Below, piece after piece: positions 26,591 to 36,430 of a stretch of DNA of 64,000 bases (positions are counted from its first letter, which is position 1; each line of letters begins with the position of its first letter). The position numbers and the translations under genes are program-made. The stretch spans positions 4,170,501 to 4,234,500 of the forward strand of contig NZ_CP119421.1 of assembly GCF_030506305.1 (NCBI RefSeq), given 5' to 3'. Origin of the DNA: Porifericola rhodea (lineage in GTDB: Bacteria; Bacteroidota; Bacteroidia; Cytophagales; Cyclobacteriaceae). The notes below the pieces were generated by a model, which was not told the origin of the DNA, made no database searches, and saw only the letters and a list, made by a program, of their open reading frames with translations.

Positions 26591-28200
26591 CTGCCGTAAA
26601 TATCCAGTAAGGCCTTTAGTTCTTCCAAGGAGTTGGCGTCTTCCGCTTTCTTATCATGTCTCCAGCGCAGCATGCGAGGAAAGCGGAGAGCTACGCCTGA
26701 CTTGTGCCTTTTTGAATACTGTATGCCTTCAAAAGCCAGCTCAAAAACTAATTCTGGCTTTACTGATCTTACAGGTCCAAATCGTTCTTTAGTATTCTGT
26801 TTGACAAATCTATCTACCTTACGAAACTCAGCATCCGTAAGACCGGAATATGCTTTGGTAAATGGCACTAATTCTTCCTGTTCTCCTGAACGATCCCATA
26901 CGGCAAAAGTATAATCAGTGTATAATCCAGCTCTGCGTCCAGAACCCCGTTGAGCATTTATAAGTACACCATCAATCGTCAATGGATCTACTTTCCATTT
27001 CCACCAGTCACCTCTTTTTCTACCAACCTGATAAGGTGATGATTTTCTTTTAAGCATAAACCCTTCTGCAAAGTGCTCTCTGGAACTTTCTCTTAAAGCT
27101 TTTAGCTCATCCTTATCTTTGGTACTAACCACAGGGGAGAGCTGGAAAAATGGAAGTTGAAAAGCGAGGCGGGCATGTAACTCTTCCAGTATTAGTCTAC
27201 GTTCGCTCAAGGGCTTTTCTCTGATATCTTTTCCATCCCACTCTAACAAATCATAAGCTCTAATGACGATAGGTGCACTTTTAAGTATACTTTTACTTAA
27301 ATTTTTTCGGCCTATTCGTGTTTGTAGAGCTGCAAAATTTAGTAGCTCACCATCCTTAAAAGGTAATATTTCGCCGTCAATGACAGTGCCATCTGGCAAG
27401 CTGCTTTCAAATGGCTGAAGCTCAGGAAATTTTTCTGTGAGCAGTTCCTCTCCTCTGGACCATATGTACAACTTGCCTTCCCGCACAATTACCTGAGAAC
27501 GAATACCATCCCACTTCCATTCTACCTGCCAATCGGAAACATCTTCTATGGCATCAAAATCTTTTGTTTCTAAAGCATGAGCTAAGAAAAAGGGGTAGGG
27601 GCGAGAAAGGTGGTCTTCCTGGTTTTCTTCAACTATCAGTGATTGATAGCTAATATCATTTGGGTGCCAGTCGCCCATAAGACGATGTGCCACTATAGTT
27701 TTATCCATTTGGTGTACCTCTGCCACAGCACGTGTAACCATATTCTGAGATACCCCAATACGAAAACTGCTGGTCATCAATTTATTAAACACAAATTTCT
27801 CCTGACGGCTCATCTTTTGCCAGGCCTGTATGATGTTGAGCTTCTTCTCTTCATCGCTTAGGTCTTCCAGTCCCTGTATAAAGTCAATCCAGTAGGAGAG
27901 AGGTTTATCTTGTTCGTCAAAAGGTTCTGGCAATAGTAGTGACATGGTTTCCGCCAGATCGCCTACTATACCATAAGATTCTTCAAATAACCAGCCAGGC
28001 ACATCTGCCAGCTCTGCGGTCCATTCTCTGAGTAGGGAGGTACGTACCTGTTTTTTAGGTTTTTTGTGGGTAAATAGCGCAAGCGTCCAAAGCTTATCTT
28101 TATCTGGAGCTTCTTGGAAGTATTGCTTCAGATATGCTATTTTATCATTTGTTTTGTTGGTTTGATCTAACAATGTAAATAGCTCGGCAAACTGTTTCAA
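26587..28200 (-). CDS. ATP-dependent DNA ligase (cisplatin-response type)
   Basis: 537 residues. A helical N-terminal domain (about 1-190) precedes the adenylation domain, with the nucleophile Lys229 in WKWDGIR. DGEILPF is a further nucleotidyltransferase motif and KWKVDPLTIDGVLI is near the end of that domain. The OB-fold follows (about 400-537). Length and the N-terminal domain match the TIGR04120 group of bacterial ATP-dependent ligases. In many genomes that ligase is next to an exonuclease of the metallo-beta-lactamase fold and an Lhr-type helicase; neither is in this window. Its role is probably accessory DNA repair, in addition to the essential NAD ligase elsewhere. Confidence 0.92.
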   Translation of the reverse strand: MKQFAELFTLLDQTNKTNDKIAYLKQYFQEAPDKDKLWTLALFTHKKPKKQVRTSLLREWTAELADVPGWLFEESYGIVGDLAETMSLLLPEPFDEQDKPLSYWIDFIQGLEDLSDEEKKLNIIQAWQKMSRQEKFVFNKLMTSSFRIGVSQNMVTRAVAEVHQMDKTIVAHRLMGDWHPNDISYQSLIVEENQEDHLSRPYPFFLAHALETKDFDAIEDVSDWQVEWKWDGIRSQVIVREGKLYIWSRGEELLTEKFPELQPFESSLPDGTVIDGEILPFKDGELLNFAALQTRIGRKNLSKSILKSAPIVIRAYDLLEWDGKDIREKPLSERRLILEELHARLAFQLPFFQLSPVVSTKDKDELKALRESSREHFAEGFMLKRKSSPYQVGRKRGDWWKWKVDPLTIDGVLINAQRGSGRRAGLYTDYTFAVWDRSGEQEELVPFTKAYSGLTDAEFRKVDRFVKQNTKERFGPVRSVKPELVFELAFEGIQYSKRHKSGVALRFPRMLRWRHDKKAEDANSLEELKALLDIYGS

Positions 28201-28254
28201 TGCAAAATTGGATTAATGTTCAGATATAATAACCTCATAAAAACCTTTTAGTTT

Positions 28255-29712
28255 ATGTTACGATCTAACCTAAGGCTATTCATTTTTTTGCCAATTATTT
28301 TCTTGTGTAGCCTTCAGTCTGTGCCTGTTTTAGCACAAAGCCGACCTAATATTATTGTTTTTATTGCTGATGACGCAGGTTGGAGAGACTTCGGTTGTTA
28401 CGGCAATCGTGCTATCAAAACGAGCAATATAGATATGCTGGCTCAAAAAGGGATGAAGTTTAATCAGGCTTTTTTAACTACACCTCAGTGTAGTCCTACA
28501 CGCACGAGTTTGTTAAGCGGACAGTTTGCGCATACCATAAGAACAGAAGATTTACATAGTCCACTCAACGAAAATGTTAAGATTGTTCCTGAACTTTTAC
28601 GAGCCAATGGCTACTACACCGCTCTTTTGGGTAAGTCACACATAGGTGATGCCGCAATACGCAAATTTGATGTGTTTTATCCCGGTAAAGGGAATCCTAT
28701 GCCAGATGACTTTGCTAAAGTACTTTCTGCAAGCAACAAATCACCATTTTTTGCATGGTATGCTTTTATGGATCCTCACAGAATCTATCAGGATAGTACT
28801 ATTGCGGATGGCCACGCGCCAGAGTCTGTTGTAGTACCTCCCTACTTGGCTGATACCCCAGAAAGCAGAAAAGATCTGGCCAATTACTATGATGAAATTA
28901 CCCGTATGGACCGTAACATTGGTCAGGTGATGAACATGCTAAGAGAAAAAGGAAAGCTGGAAAATACGCTTATCTTCTTTATGAGTGATAACGGTAAGCC
29001 CTTTACCCGTGCCAAAGGGACACTTTATGATGAAGGTATAAAGACTCCGTTTATTGTTAGCTGGCCCGGCAGGGTAGCCAGAAAAAGCGTAAGTGATGCT
29101 TTAGTAAGTATGATTGACCTTGCGCCTACCATACTGGAAGCCGCAGGCGTACAAAAATCTGAGCAAATGTATGGTAAAAGTCTTCTTCCCCTGTTTTATC
29201 GTCAGGAGAACAAAGGAGATGAATATGTATTTGCTGAAAGAAACTGGCATGATTGTGATGAGCACATGCGTAGTGTGCGTAGCGATAGTTTTAAACTGAT
29301 TTTTAATGCTTATATAGACCTTCCGCATGGTACAGCTGCTGATCTGGCTGGAAGTCCAGCGCACCAGGCTTTGCTGCAACTCAAACGAAATGGAGAACTA
29401 AACCATGAACAGTCATTGGTTTTTCAAACACCCCGGCCTCAGGTTGAGTTTTACAACCTGATAGACGATCCCTGGGAGTTCAACAACCTGGCATACGATG
29501 TACAGTATAGGCCACTTATACAGAAACATATGCGTGCACTGATGGAATGGATGAAAAACACAGCCGATTTTGACCCTCACTACCGTAAACGATATGATAA
29601 TACTGATAGGGTGAGCGGTACAATATTTATGTTCGGAAGACCAGGTTTATATAATGAACTTAAAGAAGACGATAATCCTTTAAGCCGCGTCCTTCAAAAT
29701 GATTTTTTGTAA
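28255..29712 (+). CDS. Secreted type I sulfatase, Cys-type
   Basis: 485 residues with a signal peptide (about 1-28, ending VLAQ). Metal-binding Asp39-Asp40 is in FIADDAG, and the formylglycine motif CSPTR starts at Cys79 and continues TSLLSG. Later segments NYYDEITRMD and MSDNGKPF are typical. The sequence resembles the SGSH-like (heparan N-sulfatase) group, so a sulfated sugar is a likely substrate; this is moderate confidence. The Cys form needs an anaerobic or FGE-type maturase, none of which is seen here. It is 54 bp from the divergent ligase gene. Confidence 0.9.
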   Translation: MLRSNLRLFIFLPIIFLCSLQSVPVLAQSRPNIIVFIADDAGWRDFGCYGNRAIKTSNIDMLAQKGMKFNQAFLTTPQCSPTRTSLLSGQFAHTIRTEDLHSPLNENVKIVPELLRANGYYTALLGKSHIGDAAIRKFDVFYPGKGNPMPDDFAKVLSASNKSPFFAWYAFMDPHRIYQDSTIADGHAPESVVVPPYLADTPESRKDLANYYDEITRMDRNIGQVMNMLREKGKLENTLIFFMSDNGKPFTRAKGTLYDEGIKTPFIVSWPGRVARKSVSDALVSMIDLAPTILEAAGVQKSEQMYGKSLLPLFYRQENKGDEYVFAERNWHDCDEHMRSVRSDSFKLIFNAYIDLPHGTAADLAGSPAHQALLQLKRNGELNHEQSLVFQTPRPQVEFYNLIDDPWEFNNLAYDVQYRPLIQKHMRALMEWMKNTADFDPHYRKRYDNTDRVSGTIFMFGRPGLYNELKEDDNPLSRVLQNDFL

Positions 29713-29892
29713 AATATCAAGATGGTATTTAAAATAAACATAAAAATTCTTCGTAAGAATATAGTGTGAGTACAATAAAAAACTCATCAATCTATCGCTC
29801 TTTTGGCAAAATGTAATATTAAGACCAAACTTAAGAGGTAATGTACTATGTATTTGCTGAATATTTGTCAGGCTTAAATCATAAGGCATATT

Positions 29893-30294
29893 ATGCTTTA
29901 TAGGGCCATGAATAGAATAATTTTGCTGATGAAGATATTCGGCTCAACCATAAAGTACAGCATCGTCATTATTTTCATATGTACCGCATGTAATCGTGGT
30001 ATGATATGTCCTGCTTTTCAAAGTAGTTTTATATTAAATGACAGCATTCGTAACATTACTTTCTCGGTACTAGGTCCTGATTCCTTACCAAGAGAGTACG
30101 TTACGGCTAAGAACCGTTACGGCATTATGGAAGATATAACGGACAAGAAAAAAAGAGAAAGCTTTAAAACTATTGAGATGGTTACTATCTATGATCCTAT
30201 GTTTCCTGTAGATAGTGCTTTAATTATACCTCAGTACCAGGATGACTCGCTTAAATTTGCTGATCCGCAAATTAGCAGTACTTCAGGAAAATAA
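29893..30294 (+). CDS. Small putative lipoprotein
   Basis: Up to 133 residues; ATGs at 29893, 29908 and 29929 are all in frame, and I cannot pick between them. From the third the protein starts MKIFGSTIKYSIVIIFICTACNRG, a hydrophobic leader with a lipobox (CTAC), so it is probably anchored to the outer or inner membrane. The mature part has a CPAFQSSF element that I associate with small lipoproteins of gliding Cytophagales, and an unstructured C-terminal tail. I do not recognise a function. A strong terminator follows at 30293. Confidence 0.75.
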   Translation: MLYRAMNRIILLMKIFGSTIKYSIVIIFICTACNRGMICPAFQSSFILNDSIRNITFSVLGPDSLPREYVTAKNRYGIMEDITDKKKRESFKTIEMVTIYDPMFPVDSALIIPQYQDDSLKFADPQISSTSGK

Positions 30295-30323
30295 AAAAGC
30301 CCTCCAATGAGGGCTTTTTTTTT
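30293..30323 (+). terminator. Intrinsic terminator, possibly bidirectional
   Basis: A 7-bp GC-rich stem AGCCCTC / GAGGGCT (30298-30304 with 30309-30315) has an A tract before it and nine T after it. It can therefore serve both the lipoprotein gene and leuS, which converge here. Confidence 0.88.
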
Positions 30324-30335
30324 CTGCGGTAAATC

Positions 30336-33104
30336 TTAGACCACAATATTAACAATCTTTTTAGGAACAATGATGACACGTTTGGGAGCCTTACCCTGTG
30401 TCCACTTTTGAACCTGCTCTGAGGCCAGTACTTCTTTTTCTATTTCATCTTTAGGTACGTCCAGTCCAAACTTCATTTTGGCTCTTACCTTACCATTTAC
30501 AGAAATAGGATACTCATGAGCTTCTTCTATCAGATACTTTTCATCATAGGTAGGAAAGCTGGCTTGTGAGATGCTACCTGTATTACCCAATACAGACCAG
30601 AGTTCTTCTGCAATGTGAGGTGCATAGGGCGATAGAATAAGTACCAACTCTTGAAGAACCTCTTTTTTATGGCACTTCAGGCTGGTTAGCTCATTTACAC
30701 AAATCATGAAGCTACTAACAGAAGTGTTGAATGAGAGGTTTTCTATATCATCTTGAGCCTTTTTGATGGTTTTGTGAAGAATTTTAAGCTCAGCTTCTGT
30801 TGCCTTCTCATTATTTAGTACCAGTTCACCATTATCATTATAGAATAGTCGCCAAAGCTTACGGAGAAATTTGTATACACCGTCTATACCATTTGTATTC
30901 CAGGGTTTGGATTGCTCCAATGGCCCAAGGAACATCTCGTACATTCTTAATGTATCAGCTCCGTATTGTTTAATTACATCATCTGGATTAACTACATTAA
31001 ACTTGGATTTTGACATTTTTTCTACTTCGCTGCCGCATAAGTATGCATTATCTTCCAGCACAAATTCTGCATCAGCAGCATCAGGACGCCATTGCTTAAA
31101 TGCTTCTATATCTAGTTTACCATCATGAACAATATTTACATCTACGTACATAGCAGTGGTCTTGTATTCTTTTCTAAGATTATAAGACACATATTTATTC
31201 TCTCCGCTTACTCGGTAAACAAAATTAGAGACTCCCTGAATCATTCCCTGGTTTACCAGTTTCTTGTAAGGCTCATCAACAGTGATGTATCCACGATCGT
31301 AGAGGAATTTAGTCCAGAAGCGAGAATACAACAGGTGGCCAGTAGCGTGCTCAGTACCTCCAATATATAAATCTACATTTTCCCAATAGCTTTGCTTGGT
31401 CTTACTTACTACCTCATCCTCATTGTGAGGGTCCATGTAGCGGAAGTGATACCAGCTGGAACCAGCCCAGCCCGGCATGGTAGTGAGTTCGTATTCGTAC
31501 TGGTTATTGTATTTCCAGTCGGTAGCTCTTCCTAAAGGGGGCTCACCGGTAGGTGTAGGCTTATACTCATCAATAGCCGGTAAATTGAGAGGAAGCTCTT
31601 CGGTATTTAGCGGCTGAGGTACACCGTCCTTAAAATACATAGGCACCGGTTCACCCCAATAGCGCTGACGGCTAAATACGGCATCTCTCATTCGGTAATT
31701 CACTTTTGGCTTACCTACCCCTTCTTTTTCTGCGCGTTCGTTTACTGCTTTTATAGCATCGGTAGACTCCATACCGTTAAGAAAATCAGAATTAATCATC
31801 TTGCCATGTTTCTTCTCGGTAGGGTCTTCCATATTGTCTGTGCCTTCAATGACCATACGGATAGGCAGGTTGAAGTGCTTGGCAAAACGAAAATCGCGAT
31901 CATCAGAAGAGGGCACTGCCATTACAACCCCTGTACCATAGCCCGCAAGAACATAATCTGCTACCCAAAGCGGGATTTCTTCTCCATTGATAGGGTTAAT
32001 CACATAGCTTCCGGTAAATACACCAGAGACAGTTTTTACATCTGCCATACGGTCTCTCTCAGAGCGGTTTTTAGCAACTTCTACGTAGGCTTCTACTTCT
32101 GCCTTTTGTTCGTCTGTAGTAAGTTGTGATATCAGTTCATGCTCAGGGGCGAGAGTCACATAGGTAACTCCATAAATAGTATCGGGGCGAGTGGTAAAGG
32201 CAGTAAGTACTATGTCGCTGTCTTTAACTTTAAAATCCAGCTCACAACCATAGGACTTTCCAATCCAGTTGCGTTGCATCTCCTTTAAGGAGTCTGACCA
32301 ATCTACTTTTTCCAGACCAGAAAGTAAGCGATCCGCATAAGCTGTTATTCGCATCATCCACTGTCGCATCTTACGACGCTCTACTGGAAATCCTCCTCTT
32401 TCGGAGTATCCGTCTTTCACCTCATCGTTGGCCAGCACAGTGCCTAGCTCAGGACACCAGTTTACTACAGTATCAGATACATAAGTCAGGCGATATTTGA
32501 GGAGCATATGTTGCTGCTCATCCTCACTCATAGCTTTCCAGGCTTCCGCAGTAAAAGAGGGGGTATCTTCATCGCAGGCGGCCTCAAGGTTTTGGTTACC
32601 TTCTTTTTCAAACAGGCTGATAAGCTCTTCTATGGGTTCCGCTTTATCAGTAGCCTTGTTGTACCAACTGTGGAACAATTGTAAAAAAATCCACTGCGTC
32701 CATTTATAATAGTTAGGATTAGAAGTCTGAACTTCTTTATCCCAGTCAAATGAAAAGCCAATATTATCTAGCTGCTCTTTGTAACGACTGATATTTTGTT
32801 CAGTAGTAATGGCAGGGTGCTGCCCGGTCTGGATTGCATATTGCTCTGCGGGTAAGCCGAAAGCATCAAAACCCATAGGGTGAAGCACATTGTAGCCTTT
32901 CAGCCTTTTGTAGCGAGATACAATATCAGAAGCAATATAACCTAGAGGGTGCCCTACGTGCAGTCCGGCCCCCGAAGGGTAGGGAAACATATCCAGCACA
33001 TAGTATTTAGGTTTACTGGTATCTACCTCAACTTTGTAAATTTTATTTTCTTTCCAATACTTCTGCCACTTCTTTTCTATTTGACGAAAGTCGTATTCAG
33101 CCAT
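30336..33104 (-). CDS. leuS: Leucyl-tRNA synthetase
   Basis: 922 residues, class I aminoacyl-tRNA synthetase. The HIGH-type motif is HVGH at 49-52 and KMSKS is at 696-700. The editing (CP1) domain lies between them, and the anticodon-binding domain follows. It charges tRNA-Leu in the cytosol. Length and ending (KKIVNIVV) are standard for Bacteroidota. It is 85 bp downstream of the CHAD gene on the same strand, possibly one transcript with it and oligopeptidase B. Confidence 0.98.
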   Translation of the reverse strand: MAEYDFRQIEKKWQKYWKENKIYKVEVDTSKPKYYVLDMFPYPSGAGLHVGHPLGYIASDIVSRYKRLKGYNVLHPMGFDAFGLPAEQYAIQTGQHPAITTEQNISRYKEQLDNIGFSFDWDKEVQTSNPNYYKWTQWIFLQLFHSWYNKATDKAEPIEELISLFEKEGNQNLEAACDEDTPSFTAEAWKAMSEDEQQHMLLKYRLTYVSDTVVNWCPELGTVLANDEVKDGYSERGGFPVERRKMRQWMMRITAYADRLLSGLEKVDWSDSLKEMQRNWIGKSYGCELDFKVKDSDIVLTAFTTRPDTIYGVTYVTLAPEHELISQLTTDEQKAEVEAYVEVAKNRSERDRMADVKTVSGVFTGSYVINPINGEEIPLWVADYVLAGYGTGVVMAVPSSDDRDFRFAKHFNLPIRMVIEGTDNMEDPTEKKHGKMINSDFLNGMESTDAIKAVNERAEKEGVGKPKVNYRMRDAVFSRQRYWGEPVPMYFKDGVPQPLNTEELPLNLPAIDEYKPTPTGEPPLGRATDWKYNNQYEYELTTMPGWAGSSWYHFRYMDPHNEDEVVSKTKQSYWENVDLYIGGTEHATGHLLYSRFWTKFLYDRGYITVDEPYKKLVNQGMIQGVSNFVYRVSGENKYVSYNLRKEYKTTAMYVDVNIVHDGKLDIEAFKQWRPDAADAEFVLEDNAYLCGSEVEKMSKSKFNVVNPDDVIKQYGADTLRMYEMFLGPLEQSKPWNTNGIDGVYKFLRKLWRLFYNDNGELVLNNEKATEAELKILHKTIKKAQDDIENLSFNTSVSSFMICVNELTSLKCHKKEVLQELVLILSPYAPHIAEELWSVLGNTGSISQASFPTYDEKYLIEEAHEYPISVNGKVRAKMKFGLDVPKDEIEKEVLASEQVQKWTQGKAPKRVIIVPKKIVNIVV

Positions 33105-33189
33105 TACTAAAAATAATTTCTTGTGATTATAAGTCCGACAAAATTAGAAGAATTCACAAAGAATGCGCAGCAGCAGGATAAAAAAACGA

Positions 33190-34122
33190 TTACGATACTG
33201 CAAGTGGTGGCTGCTCTTGTTTAATACTAAATTCTTTTAGGCCATATTTCCAATAGCTTGCCAGCCTACTCACAAACTGATCCGGAGCCTCCCATAAAAT
33301 TCTTTGGCCTAAGGGTTTGGCTAACTTCTGATATTCTTTTCTTTTTGTATCTATCAAAGCGAAGATAGCTGCTATGGCCTCTTCGTTCTCGTATTGCATA
33401 CCCTGAATATAGCTTTTTAAAACTGCCAGGTCATGGTCATTTCCTAAATAATCTGTAAGCTGATGAAGCTCACTTTCCAGTGTACTCATGGGTTCTTTCC
33501 AGATATCTCTTAGAAAATCTACCTCGTACCTGAGGTATTTGCACCTTTTCCTCCATTCGTGAAAATGCTCGGTGTCTTTTTTCTTGTAAGCTAACTTCAT
33601 GGCCTTCTGGCAGCGAGTATATGTTATTTCAACACCTTTGGCAAATACATCAAAGCCTCTGTTTTTTACTTTCCACTTCTGATGATACTTATCCGCGTTT
33701 TTAAGGTCATCCATCACTTTATCCAGAATTCTGTCTCTGTTTATCCTCAGCCTGGTTACCGCTGCCTTACGTGAAGAAAAATGGTTTTTGATATCTGTAT
33801 AAGCCTGACCACAAAGTTGCACATCCAACTCGTCATGTAGCATAATCAGGGTTTCCTGCATGGCACTTATATCCCTCTCTTCGGAAATTTGACGTGCCAC
33901 ATCGCGATAAAATGTATTGGTCTTTTTAAAATTTTTATTACCAATTTCATCACGCAGCAGTCTGCAAAAAGCTCTCATTTTCTTCATGTTTTTGCGGGTC
34001 TGGTGAATGGCCTTGTGTGGCTCATCGTTTTGTAAAGAGGTTTTGCAGTCTTCTAGAAAAGACTGCATAATTCGCTCTACATTGGAAGGTATCGTTTCTT
34101 GAAGATTAATTCTTAAGCTCAT
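33190..34122 (-). CDS. CHAD-domain protein
   Basis: 310 residues, all-helical, strongly basic. The conserved His-containing segments are HKAIHQTRKNMKKMRAFCRL (about 38-57) and FHEWRKRCKYLRYEV (about 208-222), the two hallmarks of the CHAD domain. Family members bind inorganic polyphosphate granules, and some associate with CYTH triphosphatases; no CYTH partner is adjacent. It sits between oligopeptidase B (60 bp upstream) and leuS (85 bp downstream) on the same strand. Confidence 0.92.
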   Translation of the reverse strand: MSLRINLQETIPSNVERIMQSFLEDCKTSLQNDEPHKAIHQTRKNMKKMRAFCRLLRDEIGNKNFKKTNTFYRDVARQISEERDISAMQETLIMLHDELDVQLCGQAYTDIKNHFSSRKAAVTRLRINRDRILDKVMDDLKNADKYHQKWKVKNRGFDVFAKGVEITYTRCQKAMKLAYKKKDTEHFHEWRKRCKYLRYEVDFLRDIWKEPMSTLESELHQLTDYLGNDHDLAVLKSYIQGMQYENEEAIAAIFALIDTKRKEYQKLAKPLGQRILWEAPDQFVSRLASYWKYGLKEFSIKQEQPPLAVS

Positions 34123-34182
34123 GTTGTAGTTTGATTTTTTATTTAACTCAATTGAAGGATGAGTGTTAGCAATTACTTAATA

Positions 34183-36234
34183 TCATGATTCTACGGTTGT
34201 CTTTGCCAATACTTTGAGTAAAAAAGCATATTCAAAGGCAATTTCTTCCAGGTAGGCGTATCTTCCGGATGCTCCACCATGGCCGGCTCCCATATTGGTT
34301 TTAAGCAATAGCAGGTTATCATCCTTTTTAGCAACTCTGAGTTTTGCTGTCCATTTTGCTGGTTCCCAGTAGCTTACTCTAGGGTCATTAAGGCCGGCAG
34401 TAATCAGCAGGTTAGGGTAATCTACTGCTTTTACATTATCGTATGGTGAGTAAGAGCGTATGTAATCAAAGTATTCTTTTTGCTGAGGGTTGCCCCATTC
34501 TTCGTATTCGGTAACGGTAAGAGGAAGATCAGGGTCAAGCATAGTATTCAGGACATCTACAAAAGGAACTTTGGCAATCATGGCCTGAAATAAGTCGGGA
34601 CGCATATTCATCACTGAGCCCATAAGCAAACCTCCGGCACTACCCCCAATAGCGCATAAATGATTTTCATCTGTATATTGCTTGGCAATAAGGTGTTCTG
34701 CACAGGCAATAAAATCGGTAAAGCTATTTTTCTTCTTAAACAGTTTGCCTGCCTTGTACCATTCTTCTCCTAAGTCTGCCCCTCCGCGTATATGTGCAAT
34801 GGCGAAAATGAAGCCGCGGTCTAGCAAACTCACTCGGTTAGAGTTAAAATAGGGCTCAGAATTAATGCCATAAGCCCCATATCCATAGAGTAGCAAAGGA
34901 TTAACAGCATGTGGGTCAGTATCTTTATGGTAAACCAGAGAGATAGGGATGTTAGTACCGTCTTCAGCTTTTGCTTCTATTCTTTCAGTGATATAAGCTT
35001 TTTCATCATAACCTCCAGGTACTTCGGTTTTCTTCAAAACCTCTTTTTCCCGGCTAAGCATATCGTAGGCGTATATTGTATTAGGCTGGGTAAGAGAAGT
35101 ATAGTGGTAACGTAGTTTTTGCGTTTTAAACTCCGGGTTATTGCCTCCAAAGACATAGTATGCTGCCTCATCGTAACTTACCAGATGTGAGTCATTGGAT
35201 CGGGGTTCAAGAATATGGATTTGCGTAAGGCCATTGGCTCTCTGGTACACCGCAAGATAGCTATCAAACTCATCCAGACCTTCAACTTTGATATTGGAAC
35301 AATGTGGAAGAACTTCTTCCCACTGCTCTTTGCTTCTGGCATGTAGAGGAGCTTTCATCAACCTGAAATTGCTGGCCTTCCAGTTGGTGCGTATATAAAA
35401 AGCATCATTGTGCGGGTAGATTTCGTATTCGTGATGCTCTTCACGGGGAAGGAATACTTCAAAATTTGAATGAGGCTGAAAGGCAGATACCAGCCTGACC
35501 TCAGTTGTAATTTTACTGCCAATATCAATCAGTACATATTGCTGGTTTTTAGAGAGGCTAACCGATACAAAAAAGCGTTCGTCCATTTCCTCAAAGACCG
35601 ACTGGTCTTCTGTAGGGCGGGTGTTGAGTTGATGACGCATTACTTTGTAAGGGCGCATACTCTCGTCTTGTACTACATAAAAGAAAGTTTCCCCATCCAT
35701 GGCCCAGGTGGCAGAATCGGCAATGTTCTCTATCTGATCTACCAGCAAGGTATGGTCTTCCAGATTTTTAAAATAAAGGTGATATCTTTCAGACCCATCG
35801 GTATCCATAGCATAAGCCAGAAGTTTGTGATCCGGACTAACTTCATATACGCCCAGATGGAAATACTCATGACCTTCCGCCAAATGGTTGGCGTCTAGGA
35901 GTACTTCTTCTTTTGCATCAAGGCTGCCATACTTTCGGCAATATATTCTGTAATCTTTATTAGCCTCGGTGCGTGAGTAGTAATAGTAATTGTCTATACG
36001 AACAGGAGCAGTTTGATCGTCAGCTTTAATACGTGACTTCATCTCATGATAAAGCTCATTCTGTAAATCCTGATGCTCCTGCATTACCTCCTCGGCATAC
36101 GCATTTTCTTTATGCAGGTAGTTGATAACCTCAGGGTTTTCTTTATCCTGAAGCCAGGCATAATGATCTATTAGTGGTGTATTGTGTACTTCTTTAACGC
36201 TAGCTTTTTGAGGTGCTAAAGGAAACTTCTTCAT
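34183..36234 (-). CDS. ptrB: Oligopeptidase B (S9A family)
   Basis: 683 residues without a signal peptide. An N-terminal beta-propeller (about 70-400) precedes the alpha/beta-hydrolase domain. The triad is Ser532 (GGSAGG), Asp617 (GLNDPRV) and His652 (GAGHGG). The segment DPDLPLTVTEYEEWGNP is characteristic of oligopeptidase B, which cuts short peptides after Lys or Arg. It heads a likely same-strand run with the CHAD gene and leuS. Confidence 0.95.
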   Translation of the reverse strand: MKKFPLAPQKASVKEVHNTPLIDHYAWLQDKENPEVINYLHKENAYAEEVMQEHQDLQNELYHEMKSRIKADDQTAPVRIDNYYYYSRTEANKDYRIYCRKYGSLDAKEEVLLDANHLAEGHEYFHLGVYEVSPDHKLLAYAMDTDGSERYHLYFKNLEDHTLLVDQIENIADSATWAMDGETFFYVVQDESMRPYKVMRHQLNTRPTEDQSVFEEMDERFFVSVSLSKNQQYVLIDIGSKITTEVRLVSAFQPHSNFEVFLPREEHHEYEIYPHNDAFYIRTNWKASNFRLMKAPLHARSKEQWEEVLPHCSNIKVEGLDEFDSYLAVYQRANGLTQIHILEPRSNDSHLVSYDEAAYYVFGGNNPEFKTQKLRYHYTSLTQPNTIYAYDMLSREKEVLKKTEVPGGYDEKAYITERIEAKAEDGTNIPISLVYHKDTDPHAVNPLLLYGYGAYGINSEPYFNSNRVSLLDRGFIFAIAHIRGGADLGEEWYKAGKLFKKKNSFTDFIACAEHLIAKQYTDENHLCAIGGSAGGLLMGSVMNMRPDLFQAMIAKVPFVDVLNTMLDPDLPLTVTEYEEWGNPQQKEYFDYIRSYSPYDNVKAVDYPNLLITAGLNDPRVSYWEPAKWTAKLRVAKKDDNLLLLKTNMGAGHGGASGRYAYLEEIAFEYAFLLKVLAKTTVES

Positions 36235-36352
36235 TTATTAGTATCAATTTTTATAAAATAGACAAAGTGAGTCGTTCTTCCTGTCACTACCATAATTCCT
36301 ATCCTGGTAATTTATAAGAGACCCCACCGTCTAATGTTAATAGCATAGAAAT

Positions 36353-36383
36353 AAAAAAGCATCTTAACCAGTGGTAAAGATGC
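36353..36383 (-). terminator. Intrinsic terminator after hldD
   Basis: GCATCTT and AAGATGC (about 36359-36365 with 36377-36383) form a stem with an inner ACC/GGT. Six A precede it, reading as T on the reverse strand. It lies about 48 bp past the hldD stop. Confidence 0.8.
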
Positions 36384-36430
36384 CTGCTTATTTTTACGAC
36401 CATATTTATTAAAGGTTAAAAACAGCCGTT

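Noticed and set aside
28255-29712. Sulfatase as part of a polysaccharide utilisation locus with the SusC/SusD block
   Set aside because: It is 10 kb away with leuS, lipid A and peptidase genes in between on both strands, so no shared locus can be argued.
29746-29760. Hairpin ATTCTT/AAGAAT after the sulfatase gene
   Set aside because: Only six pairs and no T run follows, so it is not called a terminator.
35470-35898. Open frame of 142 codons on the + strand
   Set aside because: It is opposite oligopeptidase B, which has the full catalytic triad and normal length.
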